DNA from: Nitrosophilus labii
GTDB lineage: Bacteria; Campylobacterota; Campylobacteria; Campylobacterales; Nitratiruptoraceae
NCBI RefSeq assembly: GCF_014466985.1
Contig: NZ_AP022826.1
Location: forward strand, 1,550,001-1,614,000
Reading direction: 5' to 3'
DNA length: 64,000 nt
Positions 25,156-34,970 of this stretch are shown piece after piece (within the stretch, counting starts at the first letter, position 1; each line of letters begins with the position of its first letter). A program made the position numbers and the translations under genes. The notes under the pieces were generated by a model that saw nothing but the letters and a program-made list of their open reading frames with translations, made no database searches and was not told where the DNA came from.

Positions 25156-25947
25156 ATGAATAAAAAACAAACAATAACATCCATAAAAGAGGCAAAAGGC
25201 AAAGAGCCTCTTGTGATGATTACGGCTTACGATGCACTTTTTGCAAAATTGGTAGAACCATATGCCGACATGATATTGGTTGGTGACAGTCTCAATATGA
25301 GTTTTTTGGGAAAATCCGATACGCTTTCTGCAACTATAGAACAGATGATATACCACACAAACGCAGTTTGTAACGGTGCAAAAAAAAGTTTTGTTATATG
25401 CGATATGCCCTTTGGAACCTATAACACAAAAGAGGAGGCCTTGCAAAATTCGATAAAGGTATATAAAGAGACTCCAGCCGATGCAGTTAAAATTGAGGGT
25501 GGAAAAGATAAAGCCCACATAATAGAGTATTTAACTAAAAACGGAATAGCCGTTGTAGGCCATATCGGACTACTACCTCAAAATGTAAGAAGTGAGGGCG
25601 GTTACAGAGTCAAAGGAAAAGATGAGATCGAAATAGATGAGCTGATAGAAGATGCAAAAGCGGTAGAAAAAGCCGGAGCTTTTTGCATAGTTATAGAAGG
25701 CGTAAAACCAAAAGCTGCGAAAGAGGTTACTAAAAGTGTCAAAATTCCTACTATAGGTATAGGTGCGGGAGCGGATACGGACGGACAAGTTCTTGTTTGG
25801 TCGGATATGCTTGGATTTTTCGAAGAGTTTAAACCAAAGTTTGTTAAAAGATATCTAAATGGCGCCGAGCTTGTCAAAGATGCTTTGAAAAACTTTGCAA
25901 AAGAGGTAAAATCAAGAGAGTTTCCTGACGAGAAACATAGCTACTAA
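25156..25947 (+). CDS. panB: Ketopantoate hydroxymethyltransferase
   Basis: Transfers a hydroxymethyl group from methylene-THF to 2-ketoisovalerate, the first step to pantothenate and CoA. Seen: MITAYDALFAKLVEPYADM, ILVGDSLNMSFLG (metal-binding Asp), VKIEGGKD, GHIGLLPQ and the catalytic-Glu region VIEGVKPKA. I use the ATG at 25156, placed well behind AGAGGA, not the TTG three bases earlier. 263 residues. First gene of panB-ruvB-transporter, spaced about 10 bases each. Confidence 0.94.
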   Translation: MNKKQTITSIKEAKGKEPLVMITAYDALFAKLVEPYADMILVGDSLNMSFLGKSDTLSATIEQMIYHTNAVCNGAKKSFVICDMPFGTYNTKEEALQNSIKVYKETPADAVKIEGGKDKAHIIEYLTKNGIAVVGHIGLLPQNVRSEGGYRVKGKDEIEIDELIEDAKAVEKAGAFCIVIEGVKPKAAKEVTKSVKIPTIGIGAGADTDGQVLVWSDMLGFFEEFKPKFVKRYLNGAELVKDALKNFAKEVKSREFPDEKHSY

Positions 25948-25956
25948 AGAGGAACT

Positions 25957-26964
25957 ATGGAAAGAATAGTAGAGATTGAAAAGTTTAGCGAAGAGGGTGG
26001 ATTTGAAAACTCTCTTAGACCTTCAAGATGGGATGAATATATCGGACAGGAAAAAATCAAAAAAAACCTCAAAGTATTTATAAAAGCTAGCAAAAAAAGA
26101 GACGAAGCACTCGATCATATCCTTTTTTTCGGCCCTCCTGGACTGGGTAAAACCACTTTAGCTCATATCATTGCGCAAGATATGGAATCAAACATAAAAA
26201 TAACCGCGGCGCCTATGATAGAAAAGAGCGGAGATTTGGCCGCGATTTTGACAAATCTTGAAGAGGGAGACATACTTTTTATAGATGAGATACATCGACT
26301 TTCTCCAGCAATTGAAGAGATTTTGTATCCTGCTATGGAAGATTTCAGACTAGATATCATCATAGGAAGCGGACCCGCAGCTCAAACTATAAAGATAGAT
26401 ATTCCAAGATTCACTCTCATAGGTGCGACAACAAGAGCCGGAATGCTTAGTAATCCTTTGAGAGATAGATTTGGGATGCATTTTCGTATGCAGTTTTATA
26501 CGCCCAACGAGTTAGCAAAAATCATACAAAACGCCTCAGAGAAACTTGGAAAAAAGATAGAAGATGACGCAGCTCTTGAAATCTCAAAAAGAAGTAGAGG
26601 AACTCCAAGGGTTGCCCTTAGACTTCTTAGAAGAGTAAGAGATTTTGCGGAAGTAGAAAACGAACAGATTATCACTTTAAATAGAGCCAAAATAGCTTTA
26701 AATGAGCTAGGCGTAGATGAAAGAGGATTTGATGAGTTGGATATAAAACTTTTAAATCTTCTTGCCTCATCAAAAGGAAAACCTCTTGGGCTTAACACTA
26801 TTGCGGCCGCTTTAAGTGAAGATGAAGGAACAATCGAAGATGTAATAGAACCTTTTTTATTGGCTAACGGATATATCGAAAGAACTGCTAGAGGAAGAGT
26901 GGCAACACCGAAAACTTACGAACTACTAAAACTTTCACCTAAAATACAAGATACACTCTTTTAA
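25957..26964 (+). CDS. ruvB: Holliday junction branch-migration helicase RuvB
   Basis: A 335-residue AAA+ motor that drives branch migration with RuvA during recombination repair. Seen: [19 protein letters not shown], Walker [16 protein letters not shown], Walker [31 protein letters not shown] and the C-terminal winged helix ending [13 protein letters not shown]. Normal length and complete. Starts 9 bases after panB. Confidence 0.97.
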   Translation: MERIVEIEKFSEEGGFENSLRPSRWDEYIGQEKIKKNLKVFIKASKKRDEALDHILFFGPPGLGKTTLAHIIAQDMESNIKITAAPMIEKSGDLAAILTNLEEGDILFIDEIHRLSPAIEEILYPAMEDFRLDIIIGSGPAAQTIKIDIPRFTLIGATTRAGMLSNPLRDRFGMHFRMQFYTPNELAKIIQNASEKLGKKIEDDAALEISKRSRGTPRVALRLLRRVRDFAEVENEQIITLNRAKIALNELGVDERGFDELDIKLLNLLASSKGKPLGLNTIAAALSEDEGTIEDVIEPFLLANGYIERTARGRVATPKTYELLKLSPKIQDTLF

Positions 26965-26973
26965 GGATAGGTT

Positions 26974-28011
26974 TTGAAATCGACACATTTTTTAGGTATT
27001 CTTATCCTGGTTATCGGATATTTTACATATAAAATATTCTATCCTTTTTTAGAAACCATAACAATTGCCATTTTACTAACAGTTGCTACCTACAGAATAA
27101 ACCACTTTTTCATAAAAAAGACAAGACACAAAACCATTTCGGCACTTCTTAGTACCGCCGCTATATCTATACTCTTTTTCGCACCTATAGTCTACCTCAT
27201 TACAAGTGCGGCAACAACTATAGCCAATATAGATATAAACTACATAAAAGAGATTTACTCAAATATTCACAACTGGATTACAGACTTTGTTTCTCAAAAT
27301 AGATTCTTTAAAAATAGTAATATTTTAGAATTTATAGAAAAGATAGACCTAAACGAAACCGTTCATAAACTAATAACCGTAGCTTCTTTTTTAGCTACAA
27401 AAAGTGCCAAGTTTTTAAAAGATATAACCCTGATTTTGATTTTCTACTTTTTTTTAAACCTTTACGGAAGAGATATTTTACTCTATTTTCAAAGGATTGC
27501 TCCTCTATCAAAAGAAGAGAGCTCAAAACTTTTTGAAAATCTAGCAAATGTCATGGGAGTGGTTTTTAGCTCAATTTTAGTTACGGCTTTTTTTGAGGGG
27601 ATACTCTTTGGAATAATTGCTCAATTATACGGATATAATGGATTAATGTTTGGTATATTATATGGTTTTGCTTCTTTGATTCCGGTAGTTGGTGGAGTTT
27701 TAATGTGGCTACCTTTATCTATCCATCAATTCGCCCTTGGAAATATAAACGCTGCTATTACAATAGCACTCTACTCAATTATAGTTATATCCTTAATAGC
27801 CGATACATTTATAAAACCTATAATTATTAAATATATAGACTCCCTAATGATTAAAAAAGATATCTATGTTAATGAACTCTTAATCTTTTTCTCTATAGTT
27901 GCTGGACTAGCAAGCTACGGCTTTTGGGGTATGATTTTTGGACCTGCCGTTATAACGCTTTTGATTTCGATTTTTAACATTTATCCTGAAGTAAGCAAAA
28001 GCAGCAAATAG
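26974..28011 (+). CDS. AI-2E family transporter (YdiK/PerM-like)
   Basis: A 345-residue integral membrane protein with about seven hydrophobic segments: two near the N-terminus, one at about 59-80, and a C-terminal bundle with FASLIPVVGGVLMWLPLSIH and GFWGMIFGPAVITLLIS, the family hallmark. AI-2E family members export small molecules or act as Na+/H+ antiporters; substrate unknown. TTG start at 26974 follows AAGGATAGG. Last gene of the panB group. Confidence 0.85.
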   Translation: MKSTHFLGILILVIGYFTYKIFYPFLETITIAILLTVATYRINHFFIKKTRHKTISALLSTAAISILFFAPIVYLITSAATTIANIDINYIKEIYSNIHNWITDFVSQNRFFKNSNILEFIEKIDLNETVHKLITVASFLATKSAKFLKDITLILIFYFFLNLYGRDILLYFQRIAPLSKEESSKLFENLANVMGVVFSSILVTAFFEGILFGIIAQLYGYNGLMFGILYGFASLIPVVGGVLMWLPLSIHQFALGNINAAITIALYSIIVISLIADTFIKPIIIKYIDSLMIKKDIYVNELLIFFSIVAGLASYGFWGMIFGPAVITLLISIFNIYPEVSKSSK

Positions 28012-28044
28012 TGATGAGTAATTAGTGAACAGTAAACAGTAATC

Positions 28045-28092
28045 AGTGAGCAGTGAATGGGTAAGCTCACCCATCACTTGTCACTGCTCACT
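28045..28092. terminator. Large two-tier hairpin between convergent genes
   Basis: AGTGAGCAGTGA (28045-28056) pairs perfectly with TCACTGCTCACT (28081-28092), and inside it ATGGGT pairs with ACCCAT. It lies between the transporter and the convergent synthase-like gene, where a bidirectional terminator is expected. Neighbouring sequence is a tandem AGTAA/AGTGA low-complexity repeat. Confidence 0.55.
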
Positions 28093-28101
28093 TATAACTC
28101 G

Positions 28102-29277
28102 TCACTCAATAATATGCCCCACAAATTTGCTCATATTATCTATTATCAATTCACCTCTTCTAAAACCTACACCACAACCTTCATAAGCAAAAAATACTCC
28201 GGCTTGATAGACTCTTCCCCTCTCATCTTTTGGAAGTTCTATAAACTCTTGATATATAGGTTTAAAATTTCCATACTCACCATCTTTTTTTTCTATTAAA
28301 TCACCGTTTTCATCATAAATAACAACATTTTCTCCCTCTCTACCAAAGCACCTTTTCTCTACAAATTTTTTTCCTTCTATAGGCTCAAAAGAGGTCTTTA
28401 AAAGTAGGGGATGATCTGGGAAGAGATCCCACAATATCTTCATCATCCCTTTACTTTGAAATAAAAGAGTATAAGGAGGATTAAAAATAATCGCTTTTTG
28501 ATTTTTGACTATATTCGTCAAAATTGCGGCTAACTGAGGTTCTTCGATAGCTATATCCTCCCACGGTATCAATTTAAACCAAAATTCGAAATTTTTCTCA
28601 TTACAAAAGATACCCTCATCACTAAATCCTACCTCATCTGCGTAGCAAAAATCTGTCTCAAAACCAGCTTCACTTGCCATAATTTGAAGAAGCTTTGTAG
28701 TATTTTCATCCTCAATGCTGCCTTTTATGGAACTAAAGAGTATTTTCCATCCCTCATACCACTTATCAAAATTAGAGATATCCTTATGGAGAGTAACAGT
28801 CCGTTTAAAATTATCTTTTATAGCCTCATAAACATTATTGAACTGTTTTGCCTCATTGAGACCGTTATATTTTAACATCGCCCACTGTAATATGGCTGTT
28901 TCAAAAAGAGCTGTTGGAGTATCGGAGTTAAACTCTAAAAGCTTTATAGGTTTATCATCGATTCCTCCGGCAAAATCAAATCTTGAGTAGATATGCCAGT
29001 GAACGTCGTTTTCCCAACTTTTTTTTATAATATCAGCAAGATTAAAAGGTATGTTTAGCTCATGAAAAAGATTGTTCTCTATAACGTATTGCGCAGCCTC
29101 TACATACATATCGTACAATTCGTTGGCCGCTTCATAGTAGGCATTTGCCTCATCTTCACTCAAAACAACTAATTCATCGGCTACATAAGGTGAGCCATCA
29201 CTATCGGTATGCCATTTAAAACCTATACTTTCAAGATACCCTGAGCTTAAAGGCTCAATTTTTTTTAGTCTGACCAC
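28102..29277 (-). CDS. Glutathionylspermidine synthase-family ATP-grasp protein
   Basis: 391 residues, similar to the C-terminal synthetase domain of glutathionylspermidine synthase. Seen: ESIGFKWHTDSDGSPYVADE, HWHIYSRFDFAGG, LEFNSDTPTALFET, KGMMKILWDLFPDHPLLLKT and VEKRCFGREGENVVIY. Family members join a carboxylate to an amine with ATP. The true substrate is not predictable; many bacteria with this family lack the amidase half, as here. GTG start inside the end of a 43-codon membrane protein, suggesting co-expression with the UPF0323 lipoprotein and that small protein. Confidence 0.85.
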   Translation of the reverse strand: MVRLKKIEPLSSGYLESIGFKWHTDSDGSPYVADELVVLSEDEANAYYEAANELYDMYVEAAQYVIENNLFHELNIPFNLADIIKKSWENDVHWHIYSRFDFAGGIDDKPIKLLEFNSDTPTALFETAILQWAMLKYNGLNEAKQFNNVYEAIKDNFKRTVTLHKDISNFDKWYEGWKILFSSIKGSIEDENTTKLLQIMASEAGFETDFCYADEVGFSDEGIFCNEKNFEFWFKLIPWEDIAIEEPQLAAILTNIVKNQKAIIFNPPYTLLFQSKGMMKILWDLFPDHPLLLKTSFEPIEGKKFVEKRCFGREGENVVIYDENGDLIEKKDGEYGNFKPIYQEFIELPKDERGRVYQAGVFFAYEGCGVGFRRGELIIDNMSKFVGHIIE

Positions 29278-29386
29278 TTCTTCCTTTCTTTTTTACATAT
29301 TTAATCACAAAATATGGCATTACAGCTAAAAAGATCATAAATACAAACGTAGTATAGATACCAATCATGTGTACATCATTATCCAT
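29255..29386 (-). CDS. Small single-pass membrane protein
   Basis: 43 residues, ATG at 29386 one base after the UPF0323 stop, with GGAGGGTAAA immediately upstream, an excellent ribosome-binding site provided by the end of the previous gene. One membrane helix (IGIYTTFVFMIFLAVMPYFV) followed by a basic tail KYVKKKGRSGQTKKN, so the C-terminus is probably cytoplasmic. Overlaps the next gene by 23 bases. Sandwiched position suggests it works with its two neighbours. Confidence 0.7.
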   Translation of the reverse strand: MDNDVHMIGIYTTFVFMIFLAVMPYFVIKYVKKKGRSGQTKKN

Positions 29387-29387
29387 T

Positions 29388-29993
29388 TTACCCTCCAAAA
29401 GAAAAACTAGACTTGGAACTTTGTCCGGTTTTAGAGAAAAAACCGCTTTTTGTGGATGAACTTTTGTTAAAAGAGGCCGTTTTTCTCTTTTTAAAAGACT
29501 CCATACTTCTTTGATAAACGGACGGCGAACTATAGCTTTTTTGTCTTTGCTGCTGATATGTAGGATTTTTAAAAAGTTTGCTACCAAGCCAGCTTCCTAT
29601 AATGGCACCTGCCGCACTTGCCAATATTATCTCTCCTAAACTCATCTGACTGTGAATTTGCGGATTTGTTAAAGAGCTTTGATTATTTTCTATTTTTTTA
29701 GCTTCCTCTTTTACCAGTCTATCTAGCTCATCTTTACTCAAAATTCTCTCTGAGCCATTGATGTCTCTTAAAATGACTCTGGTTTGGGAACTTGGATACT
29801 CTTCTACTATCTTATAGCTTCCTGGACTAACTTCTTGAATAACTACAAAAGCCCCCTGTTTTTGGACGGCTTCTTCAAAAGCGTTATTTTGATTTTGTGA
29901 ACTTTTTTGTTCGCAACCAGTTATTCCCATTATCAAAAAGGCGCCCAGTCCGCCAACCATAGCATATTCAGATATTTTTCTTATATGTCTCAA
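29388..29993 (-). CDS. UPF0323 family lipoprotein
   Basis: 201 residues. Seen: N-terminal signal with lipobox [11 protein letters not shown] (Cys about residue 27), a middle globular part, a glycine-rich hydrophobic stretch [20 protein letters not shown], and a Ser/Phe/Gly-rich tail ending SSFSFGG. UPF0323 lipoproteins are found in Campylobacterota; function unknown. It starts within the end of lgt, the enzyme that lipidates such proteins. Followed by the small membrane protein and the ATP-grasp gene. Confidence 0.82.
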   Translation of the reverse strand: MRHIRKISEYAMVGGLGAFLIMGITGCEQKSSQNQNNAFEEAVQKQGAFVVIQEVSPGSYKIVEEYPSSQTRVILRDINGSERILSKDELDRLVKEEAKKIENNQSSLTNPQIHSQMSLGEIILASAAGAIIGSWLGSKLFKNPTYQQQRQKSYSSPSVYQRSMESFKKRKTASFNKSSSTKSGFFSKTGQSSKSSFSFGG

Positions 29994-30801
29994 CTCTCTT
30001 TCTCCATAGATAAAAATATAAAATAATGCTAACTATCATCATAATTATAGATAAAATCTGTCCCATCGTCATCCAGCCACAGCAGATATATCCTAGCTGA
30101 ATGTCAGGAGCCCTAAAAAACTCCGCTACAAATCTGAAAAATCCGTATAAAAATCCGTAAAGTAATATCAACTCCCCCTCAAAACTCTTTCTTTTTCTAT
30201 ACCAGTAAAGAATAACAAATATTAAAAGACCTTCCAAAAACGCTTCATAAAGTTGAGACGGATGCCTTAAAACTCCATTTACATATATCCCCCAAGCCAC
30301 ATCAGTCTCTCTACCAATCAGCTCTTGATTTAAAAAATTGCCGATTCTTCCGAAAATATAACCAAGAGGTACCGAAATCGCCACTATATCCATCAAAAAC
30401 CAAAAGTCTTTCTTATATCTTTTAGCATAAATAAAAGTAGCTATCAAAAAACCTATAAGAGCGCCATGATAACTCATTCCCCTTATACCAACAAACGTTC
30501 CGTTCATAAACGGATTAAAAATCTGCCACGGATGAGTTAGATAGTATAATGTGTGAGTGTCATAAAAGATAATATACCCTAATCTTGCCCCTAAAATTAC
30601 GCCTATCTCTACATAGATAAAAAAGGCTTCAAGCTCTTTTTTAGAAATAGGAAGTCCATCTTTTTTTACTAAATATTCGGCAAACCATAGAGCTACAAGA
30701 AGAGCTAAAACATACATTATCCCGTACCAATGTACGGGATAATTAAAAATATAAAAGGCTACAGGATCAAATTTATCGTATATATATTGCCATTGTGTCA
30801 T
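29968..30801 (-). CDS. lgt: Prolipoprotein diacylglyceryl transferase
   Basis: Transfers diacylglycerol from phosphatidylglycerol to the lipobox cysteine of prolipoproteins, in the inner membrane. 277 residues, about seven membrane segments. Seen: [11 protein letters not shown] (catalytic His region) and [17 protein letters not shown], the Lgt signature. Overlaps the carbonic anhydrase stop by one base and the UPF0323 lipoprotein start by 26 bases. Confidence 0.95.
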   Translation of the reverse strand: MTQWQYIYDKFDPVAFYIFNYPVHWYGIMYVLALLVALWFAEYLVKKDGLPISKKELEAFFIYVEIGVILGARLGYIIFYDTHTLYYLTHPWQIFNPFMNGTFVGIRGMSYHGALIGFLIATFIYAKRYKKDFWFLMDIVAISVPLGYIFGRIGNFLNQELIGRETDVAWGIYVNGVLRHPSQLYEAFLEGLLIFVILYWYRKRKSFEGELILLYGFLYGFFRFVAEFFRAPDIQLGYICCGWMTMGQILSIIMMIVSIILYFYLWRKRVETYKKNI

Positions 30802-31565
30802 TATTCAAGAATACATCTTGCATTTAGAGGCTGAACAGGTCTATTATTTTTACCCATTACTTTTCTCATCAGAGACAGCTGCTCTTTTGAAGCTTCGACT
30901 TCATTTTTAAGCACTATCCATCTCACTCCCTCAGTACAAGGAGGAGTTGTTAATGAACCGTTAAATCTATAATAGTCTAGTTTTTTAGGAAAAAGTTCTC
31001 CCGGATTAAACATCTCGTCTAACAGAGCCACATGGTTGATCTCTTTTGGTAACTTTGATAAAAACTTATCTAACGCAGCGTTTCTTTTTCCCTCTTTAAA
31101 CATAATTCCTATCACAGCAATGTTTCCATCTTTATCTAAATGAACGAAATGTACCTCCATAGGAAATTGCTCGCCTTTTACCGTGTTTTCACTAGGAGTA
31201 TGGAAATGAAACTGTTTAAGGGTAAACGTAACTCCATCAACGACAATTTCATTTTTCCCTTGAGTATTGACTTTTATCGTATGTCCGTTATTTACAACAC
31301 TAACCGAATTTCCCGCATAAGTAATATCAAGTTTAGGTAAATCTGCTTCTATAACTCTATTTATATCTATCGGTGACTGGTTTTTACCCTCTTTACACAT
31401 AAAATAGCTATCTTTCAAGTCACCCCAATGAGCAGGTCCTGTATCGCCACTATAGCCCCAATGGCCTTTATGCTCTTTTCCGTGATCATGTCCGTGATCA
31501 GAGGCAATAGCCACTCCGCTCAGCAATAAACTAGCTACCATAACTCCCGTAGCAATCTTTTTCAT
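30801..31565 (-). CDS. Periplasmic alpha-carbonic anhydrase
   Basis: Interconverts CO2 and bicarbonate in the periplasm; useful for carbon supply in an autotroph or for pH. 254 residues: Sec signal peptide (cleaved near ASDH), His-rich mature start ([15 protein letters not shown]), [10 protein letters not shown], zinc ligands in [12 protein letters not shown] and MEVHFVHLD, and [19 protein letters not shown]. Two cysteines could form the usual disulfide. Complete. First gene of the CA-lgt-lipoprotein series. Confidence 0.95.
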   Translation of the reverse strand: MKKIATGVMVASLLLSGVAIASDHGHDHGKEHKGHWGYSGDTGPAHWGDLKDSYFMCKEGKNQSPIDINRVIEADLPKLDITYAGNSVSVVNNGHTIKVNTQGKNEIVVDGVTFTLKQFHFHTPSENTVKGEQFPMEVHFVHLDKDGNIAVIGIMFKEGKRNAALDKFLSKLPKEINHVALLDEMFNPGELFPKKLDYYRFNGSLTTPPCTEGVRWIVLKNEVEASKEQLSLMRKVMGKNNRPVQPLNARCILE

Positions 31566-31623
31566 AACAACTCCTTTTTTGCAATGTTAAATAATTGAAT
31601 AGTCATTAAGACTACTCAACTAT

Positions 31624-32901
31624 TTATACATTCTCTTTTAGAGCTTGCGCTATCAATTCCAATGGATTTTTAAAAACAGCTTCCACTCCATTTTGATATA
31701 ATGCGTTGCTTAGTTGAACCCTACAAGCGCTGCACTCCGCGGCCACTACTTCTGCACCTGTCTCTTTTATCATAGCCGCTTTAGGTTTCCCGGCCGCCTC
31801 TGCCAAATGAAACTTTTCACTCTGAATCGTTACACCTCCAAAACCGCAACATCTGTTGGGATCGCTCATCTCTACAAGATTGAAATTTTTACTTAAAAGA
31901 GCTCTTGGTTCTTTATATACTCCTTGAACTTTCCTTGCGTGACAAGGGTCGTGATAAGTTACCAAACTATTTAACCTCACTCCCCTTTTTTCTAAAAGAG
32001 ATTCAAGCTCTGTATGATTGTATAACCACTCCGTAGCCATAAAAATCTTTTGGTTCAGTCTTTCGGCTCTTTTCACCCAATCTTCCATTTTTCTATTTCT
32101 AAAAAATACAACCCAATCATGCTTTATCATAGCGCTACAAGTTGCCTCAGGAATCAAAACGGCCTCTACTTCATCTATAAACGTCTCAAAATACTCTATA
32201 TTTTTTTTAGCTAAATCCTCTACAGTATCAAAATCACCCGTAAAATAAGCAGGCGCAGCACAACATTTTTGCTTTTTCGGTATCAAAATATCGATCCCGA
32301 GTTCTTTTAAGATATATACCAACGAATGACCAATATCGGTATAGTTGTAATTGGCTAGACATCCTATGAAAATTGCGACTCTTCTATCGTTTCTGTTTTC
32401 TATCCTCTGTGGATAACTATTTAAAAAGCTTTTACTTGCGATAGAGGGCAAAAGTCTATCTTTTTTTATCATCGGCAGTTCAAATCTTGGTATCAGCCCT
32501 CCTCTTTTTTTATCCTCTTTTACCGCACAACTTTTAAAAACATACCCTAGCTTACTAGCAATATCCATAACCCATCTATGTCTTAAAAGCCAAAAAAAGA
32601 TTCTTTTATACCAAGCTATACCATATTTGTTAGCTATATCTTTTCTAACCTCTTCTATAACCATATCGGTCGGCAAAGAGTTTGGACAAACATCAACACA
32701 ATTAGTACATAAAAAACAGCTCTCAAAAATATCTTTTGCCGTTTTATCGAGTTCTAACTCACCTTTTTGATAATTTCCTAAAAGCTCTATAAATCCTCTT
32801 GGACTCGTTACTTCATCTGCATTAACTTGATGTATAGTACATGTTGGAATACATTTACCGCATTTTATACAATCATCACTTATTTTCGTAAATTCGAACA
32901 A
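31624..32901 (-). CDS. Iron-sulfur oxidoreductase with CCG domains (GlpC/GlcF/HdrD-like)
   Basis: 425 residues. Seen: two [4Fe-4S] motifs, CIKCGKCIPTC and CFLCTNCVDVCP (residues 12-77), then two cysteine-rich CCG domains, IGCLANYNY...KKQKCCAAPAY and YHDPCHARK...NRCCGFGG. Such proteins pass electrons from a flavoprotein (glycolate, lactate or glycerol-3-P dehydrogenase) to the quinone pool or reduce disulfides. A GlcD-like flavoprotein occurs at 59295-60677 and could be a partner, but they are 27 kb apart. Stands alone between hemN and the carbonic anhydrase gene. Confidence 0.85.
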   Translation of the reverse strand: MFEFTKISDDCIKCGKCIPTCTIHQVNADEVTSPRGFIELLGNYQKGELELDKTAKDIFESCFLCTNCVDVCPNSLPTDMVIEEVRKDIANKYGIAWYKRIFFWLLRHRWVMDIASKLGYVFKSCAVKEDKKRGGLIPRFELPMIKKDRLLPSIASKSFLNSYPQRIENRNDRRVAIFIGCLANYNYTDIGHSLVYILKELGIDILIPKKQKCCAAPAYFTGDFDTVEDLAKKNIEYFETFIDEVEAVLIPEATCSAMIKHDWVVFFRNRKMEDWVKRAERLNQKIFMATEWLYNHTELESLLEKRGVRLNSLVTYHDPCHARKVQGVYKEPRALLSKNFNLVEMSDPNRCCGFGGVTIQSEKFHLAEAAGKPKAAMIKETGAEVVAAECSACRVQLSNALYQNGVEAVFKNPLELIAQALKENV

Positions 32902-33006
32902 AACACTCCTTTGTTTTATTAAGTTATGCGGTACTCTATTTAACCGCTATATAAATCTATTTTAATTCTATATCCGTTTAACTACATATTAACTAATAAA
33001 TTCTAG

Positions 33007-34374
33007 TTATACCGTCTTACTAAATACCTTTTTTCCTTCCCCATATTTTTTTAGATAAGCGTCAAAGCACATAGCAATATTTCTTATTAACAACGTACCC
33101 GTTTGATTTACTTCAATATCGGTATCGTGAATTTTAACCAATCCCTCTTTTTCAAACTCTTTTAACTGCTCTAAAGACTCTTTAAAATACTCTTTAAAAT
33201 CCAATCCAAACTCTTTTTCGAATCTTTTTATATCCAATTTAAAATTTGCCATCAATTCCATAATGACATATTTTCTAACTTTATCATCAAAATTTAATTC
33301 TATCCCTCTCCAATAAGGGAGCATATCTTTCTCTATCGCCTCTTCATACTCTCTCATATCTTTGAAATTTTGTGCATAATAGTCTACACCCTCACCTATA
33401 CTAGTAAGCCCTATACCTATTAGATCTGCACCACCTTTTGTGGTATATCCTTGAAAATTTCTATGCAGTTCACCTTTTTCAATAGCCTTAAAAAGTTCAT
33501 CTTCAGGTTTGGCAAAATGATCCATCCCTATCATTTTATAACCATTTTTTGTCCAAAAATCGATAATAAACTTTAATATTTTCAGCTTTTCTTCAGGTTC
33601 GGGAAGAGTTGTTTCGTCAATTTTTCTCATCGTCTTCTTCAGCCAAGGAACATGAGCGTAATTAAAAATCGCCAATCTATCTGGATTTAGTTTTAGAGTA
33701 AGCTCTAACGTCTCTTTAAAACTATTAAGCGTTTGGAAAGGAAGTCCGTAAATAAGATCAATATTTATGCTCGATATTCCAGCACCTCTAGCAAGTTCAA
33801 CCGCTTTTTGCGTAATCTCAAAACTTTGCAAACGGTGAACCGCGTTTTGAACCTGTTCGTTGAAGTCTTGCACTCCAAAACTTACTCTGTTAAATCCACC
33901 TTCTACTAAAACATCCATCTGCTCTTTAGTCAAAAATCTAGGATCGATTTCACAACTTATTTCTGCCTCTTTGTCAAAGTTTGGAAAAACATCTTTTATA
34001 GTTTCTATAATATCTTTTAATTGATTTGCGGAAAAGAAAGTAGGCGTACCTCCTCCAAAATGAAGCTGAATTATATTTCTTGAGGTATCTAAATATCTTT
34101 TTAAAATATACATCTCTTTTTTAAGATAAGATATATATCTCTCTTTCTTCTCCTCTTTTGAGGTAAAAACCACATTACAGCCGCAAAAGTAGCATGCACT
34201 CCTACAAAATGGGAGATGAAAATATAACGAAAGTGGTCTTTGTGAGTTTTGTTCTTGAAGTTTTTGAATATATTTATCATAGGTAAAATCTTCGCTAAAC
34301 TCAACAGCCGTAGGATAGCTAGTATATCTAGGACCAGGCTTAGCGTATTTCGTAAACTTTTTAAAATCAATCAT
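33007..34374 (-). CDS. hemN: Oxygen-independent coproporphyrinogen III oxidase
   Basis: Radical SAM enzyme converting coproporphyrinogen III to protoporphyrinogen IX without oxygen. 455 residues. Seen: N-terminal PGPRYTSYPTAVEFS typical of true HemN, PFCRSACYFCGCN (CxxxCxxC cluster), HFGGGTPTFFS, SFGVQDFNEQVQNAVHR and GMDHFAKPEDEL. These mark HemN rather than the HemW-type paralogue. Fits a microaerophile or anaerobe. hemB also lies in this window (40482). Confidence 0.94.
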   Translation of the reverse strand: MIDFKKFTKYAKPGPRYTSYPTAVEFSEDFTYDKYIQKLQEQNSQRPLSLYFHLPFCRSACYFCGCNVVFTSKEEKKERYISYLKKEMYILKRYLDTSRNIIQLHFGGGTPTFFSANQLKDIIETIKDVFPNFDKEAEISCEIDPRFLTKEQMDVLVEGGFNRVSFGVQDFNEQVQNAVHRLQSFEITQKAVELARGAGISSINIDLIYGLPFQTLNSFKETLELTLKLNPDRLAIFNYAHVPWLKKTMRKIDETTLPEPEEKLKILKFIIDFWTKNGYKMIGMDHFAKPEDELFKAIEKGELHRNFQGYTTKGGADLIGIGLTSIGEGVDYYAQNFKDMREYEEAIEKDMLPYWRGIELNFDDKVRKYVIMELMANFKLDIKRFEKEFGLDFKEYFKESLEQLKEFEKEGLVKIHDTDIEVNQTGTLLIRNIAMCFDAYLKKYGEGKKVFSKTV

Positions 34375-34446
34375 ATTTTCCCCATTAAAAGATTTACTTT
34401 ATTGTACAAAAAAAATATAATTTGAGGATAAAATTTAAAATATAAG

Positions 34447-34549
34447 ATTAACGATATAACTCTGACACACTCTTAATTCACGCGATAGCTCATACCGACT
34501 CTTAAAATTTACGAAAATCGTTAAAACCTCTTATGGCTATATCGTTAAT
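34447..34549. repeat. Palindrome-ended 103-bp intergenic segment
   Basis: ATTAACGATATA (34447-34458) and its perfect complement TATATCGTTAAT (34538-34549) bracket 79 bp in the gap between soxZ and hemN. Not followed by a T tract on either strand. Could be a large hairpin, a small mobile repeat, or a regulatory RNA; nothing decides. Confidence 0.5.
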
Positions 34550-34613
34550 TTAATAAAATCTTATTTTTTTCCCATAGACAAAAAATTATAGTTGTCACTG
34601 ATATAATATTTAT

Positions 34614-34961
34614 TCAATTTTGAACCGATATCTTTACACTTTTACTCAAAATATTTCCCAAATTATCTTCCCATACTGCTTTTATCGTACCGCTTTTGAA
34701 AACTTTTAAAGGAAATTTTATTACAAGTTTAGGACTAGCGCTTACTTCAAAATCAAAACTGCATACCAAAATATCTTCAAAAAATATCTTGAGCTCTTTT
34801 ACAAAAAATTTCGGTTTTATTTTATTGGTTGTTTTGTCTCTTTGAAGACCTGAGTCCATAGGGTGATATGTTGCTGCAGTAAATATTACGACATCTCCCT
34901 TCTTTATATCTCTTTTTAAAGGCTTTATGACTCCTCTTTTCCATTTAAAATCCATACTCAT
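34614..34961 (-). CDS. soxZ: Thiosulfate-oxidation carrier subunit SoxZ
   Basis: 115 residues. SoxYZ carries sulfur intermediates on SoxY during periplasmic thiosulfate/sulfide oxidation. Seen: the Ig-like SoxZ fold with YHPMDSGLQRDKTTNKIKPK, FVKELKIFFEDILV and the C-terminal GTIKAVWEDNLGN. No signal peptide, as expected; SoxZ is exported with SoxY by the Tat pathway. It follows soxY by 9 bases and is last in the four-gene sulfur cluster. Confidence 0.92.
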   Translation of the reverse strand: MSMDFKWKRGVIKPLKRDIKKGDVVIFTAATYHPMDSGLQRDKTTNKIKPKFFVKELKIFFEDILVCSFDFEVSASPKLVIKFPLKVFKSGTIKAVWEDNLGNILSKSVKISVQN

Positions 34962-34970
34962 CTTTATCCT

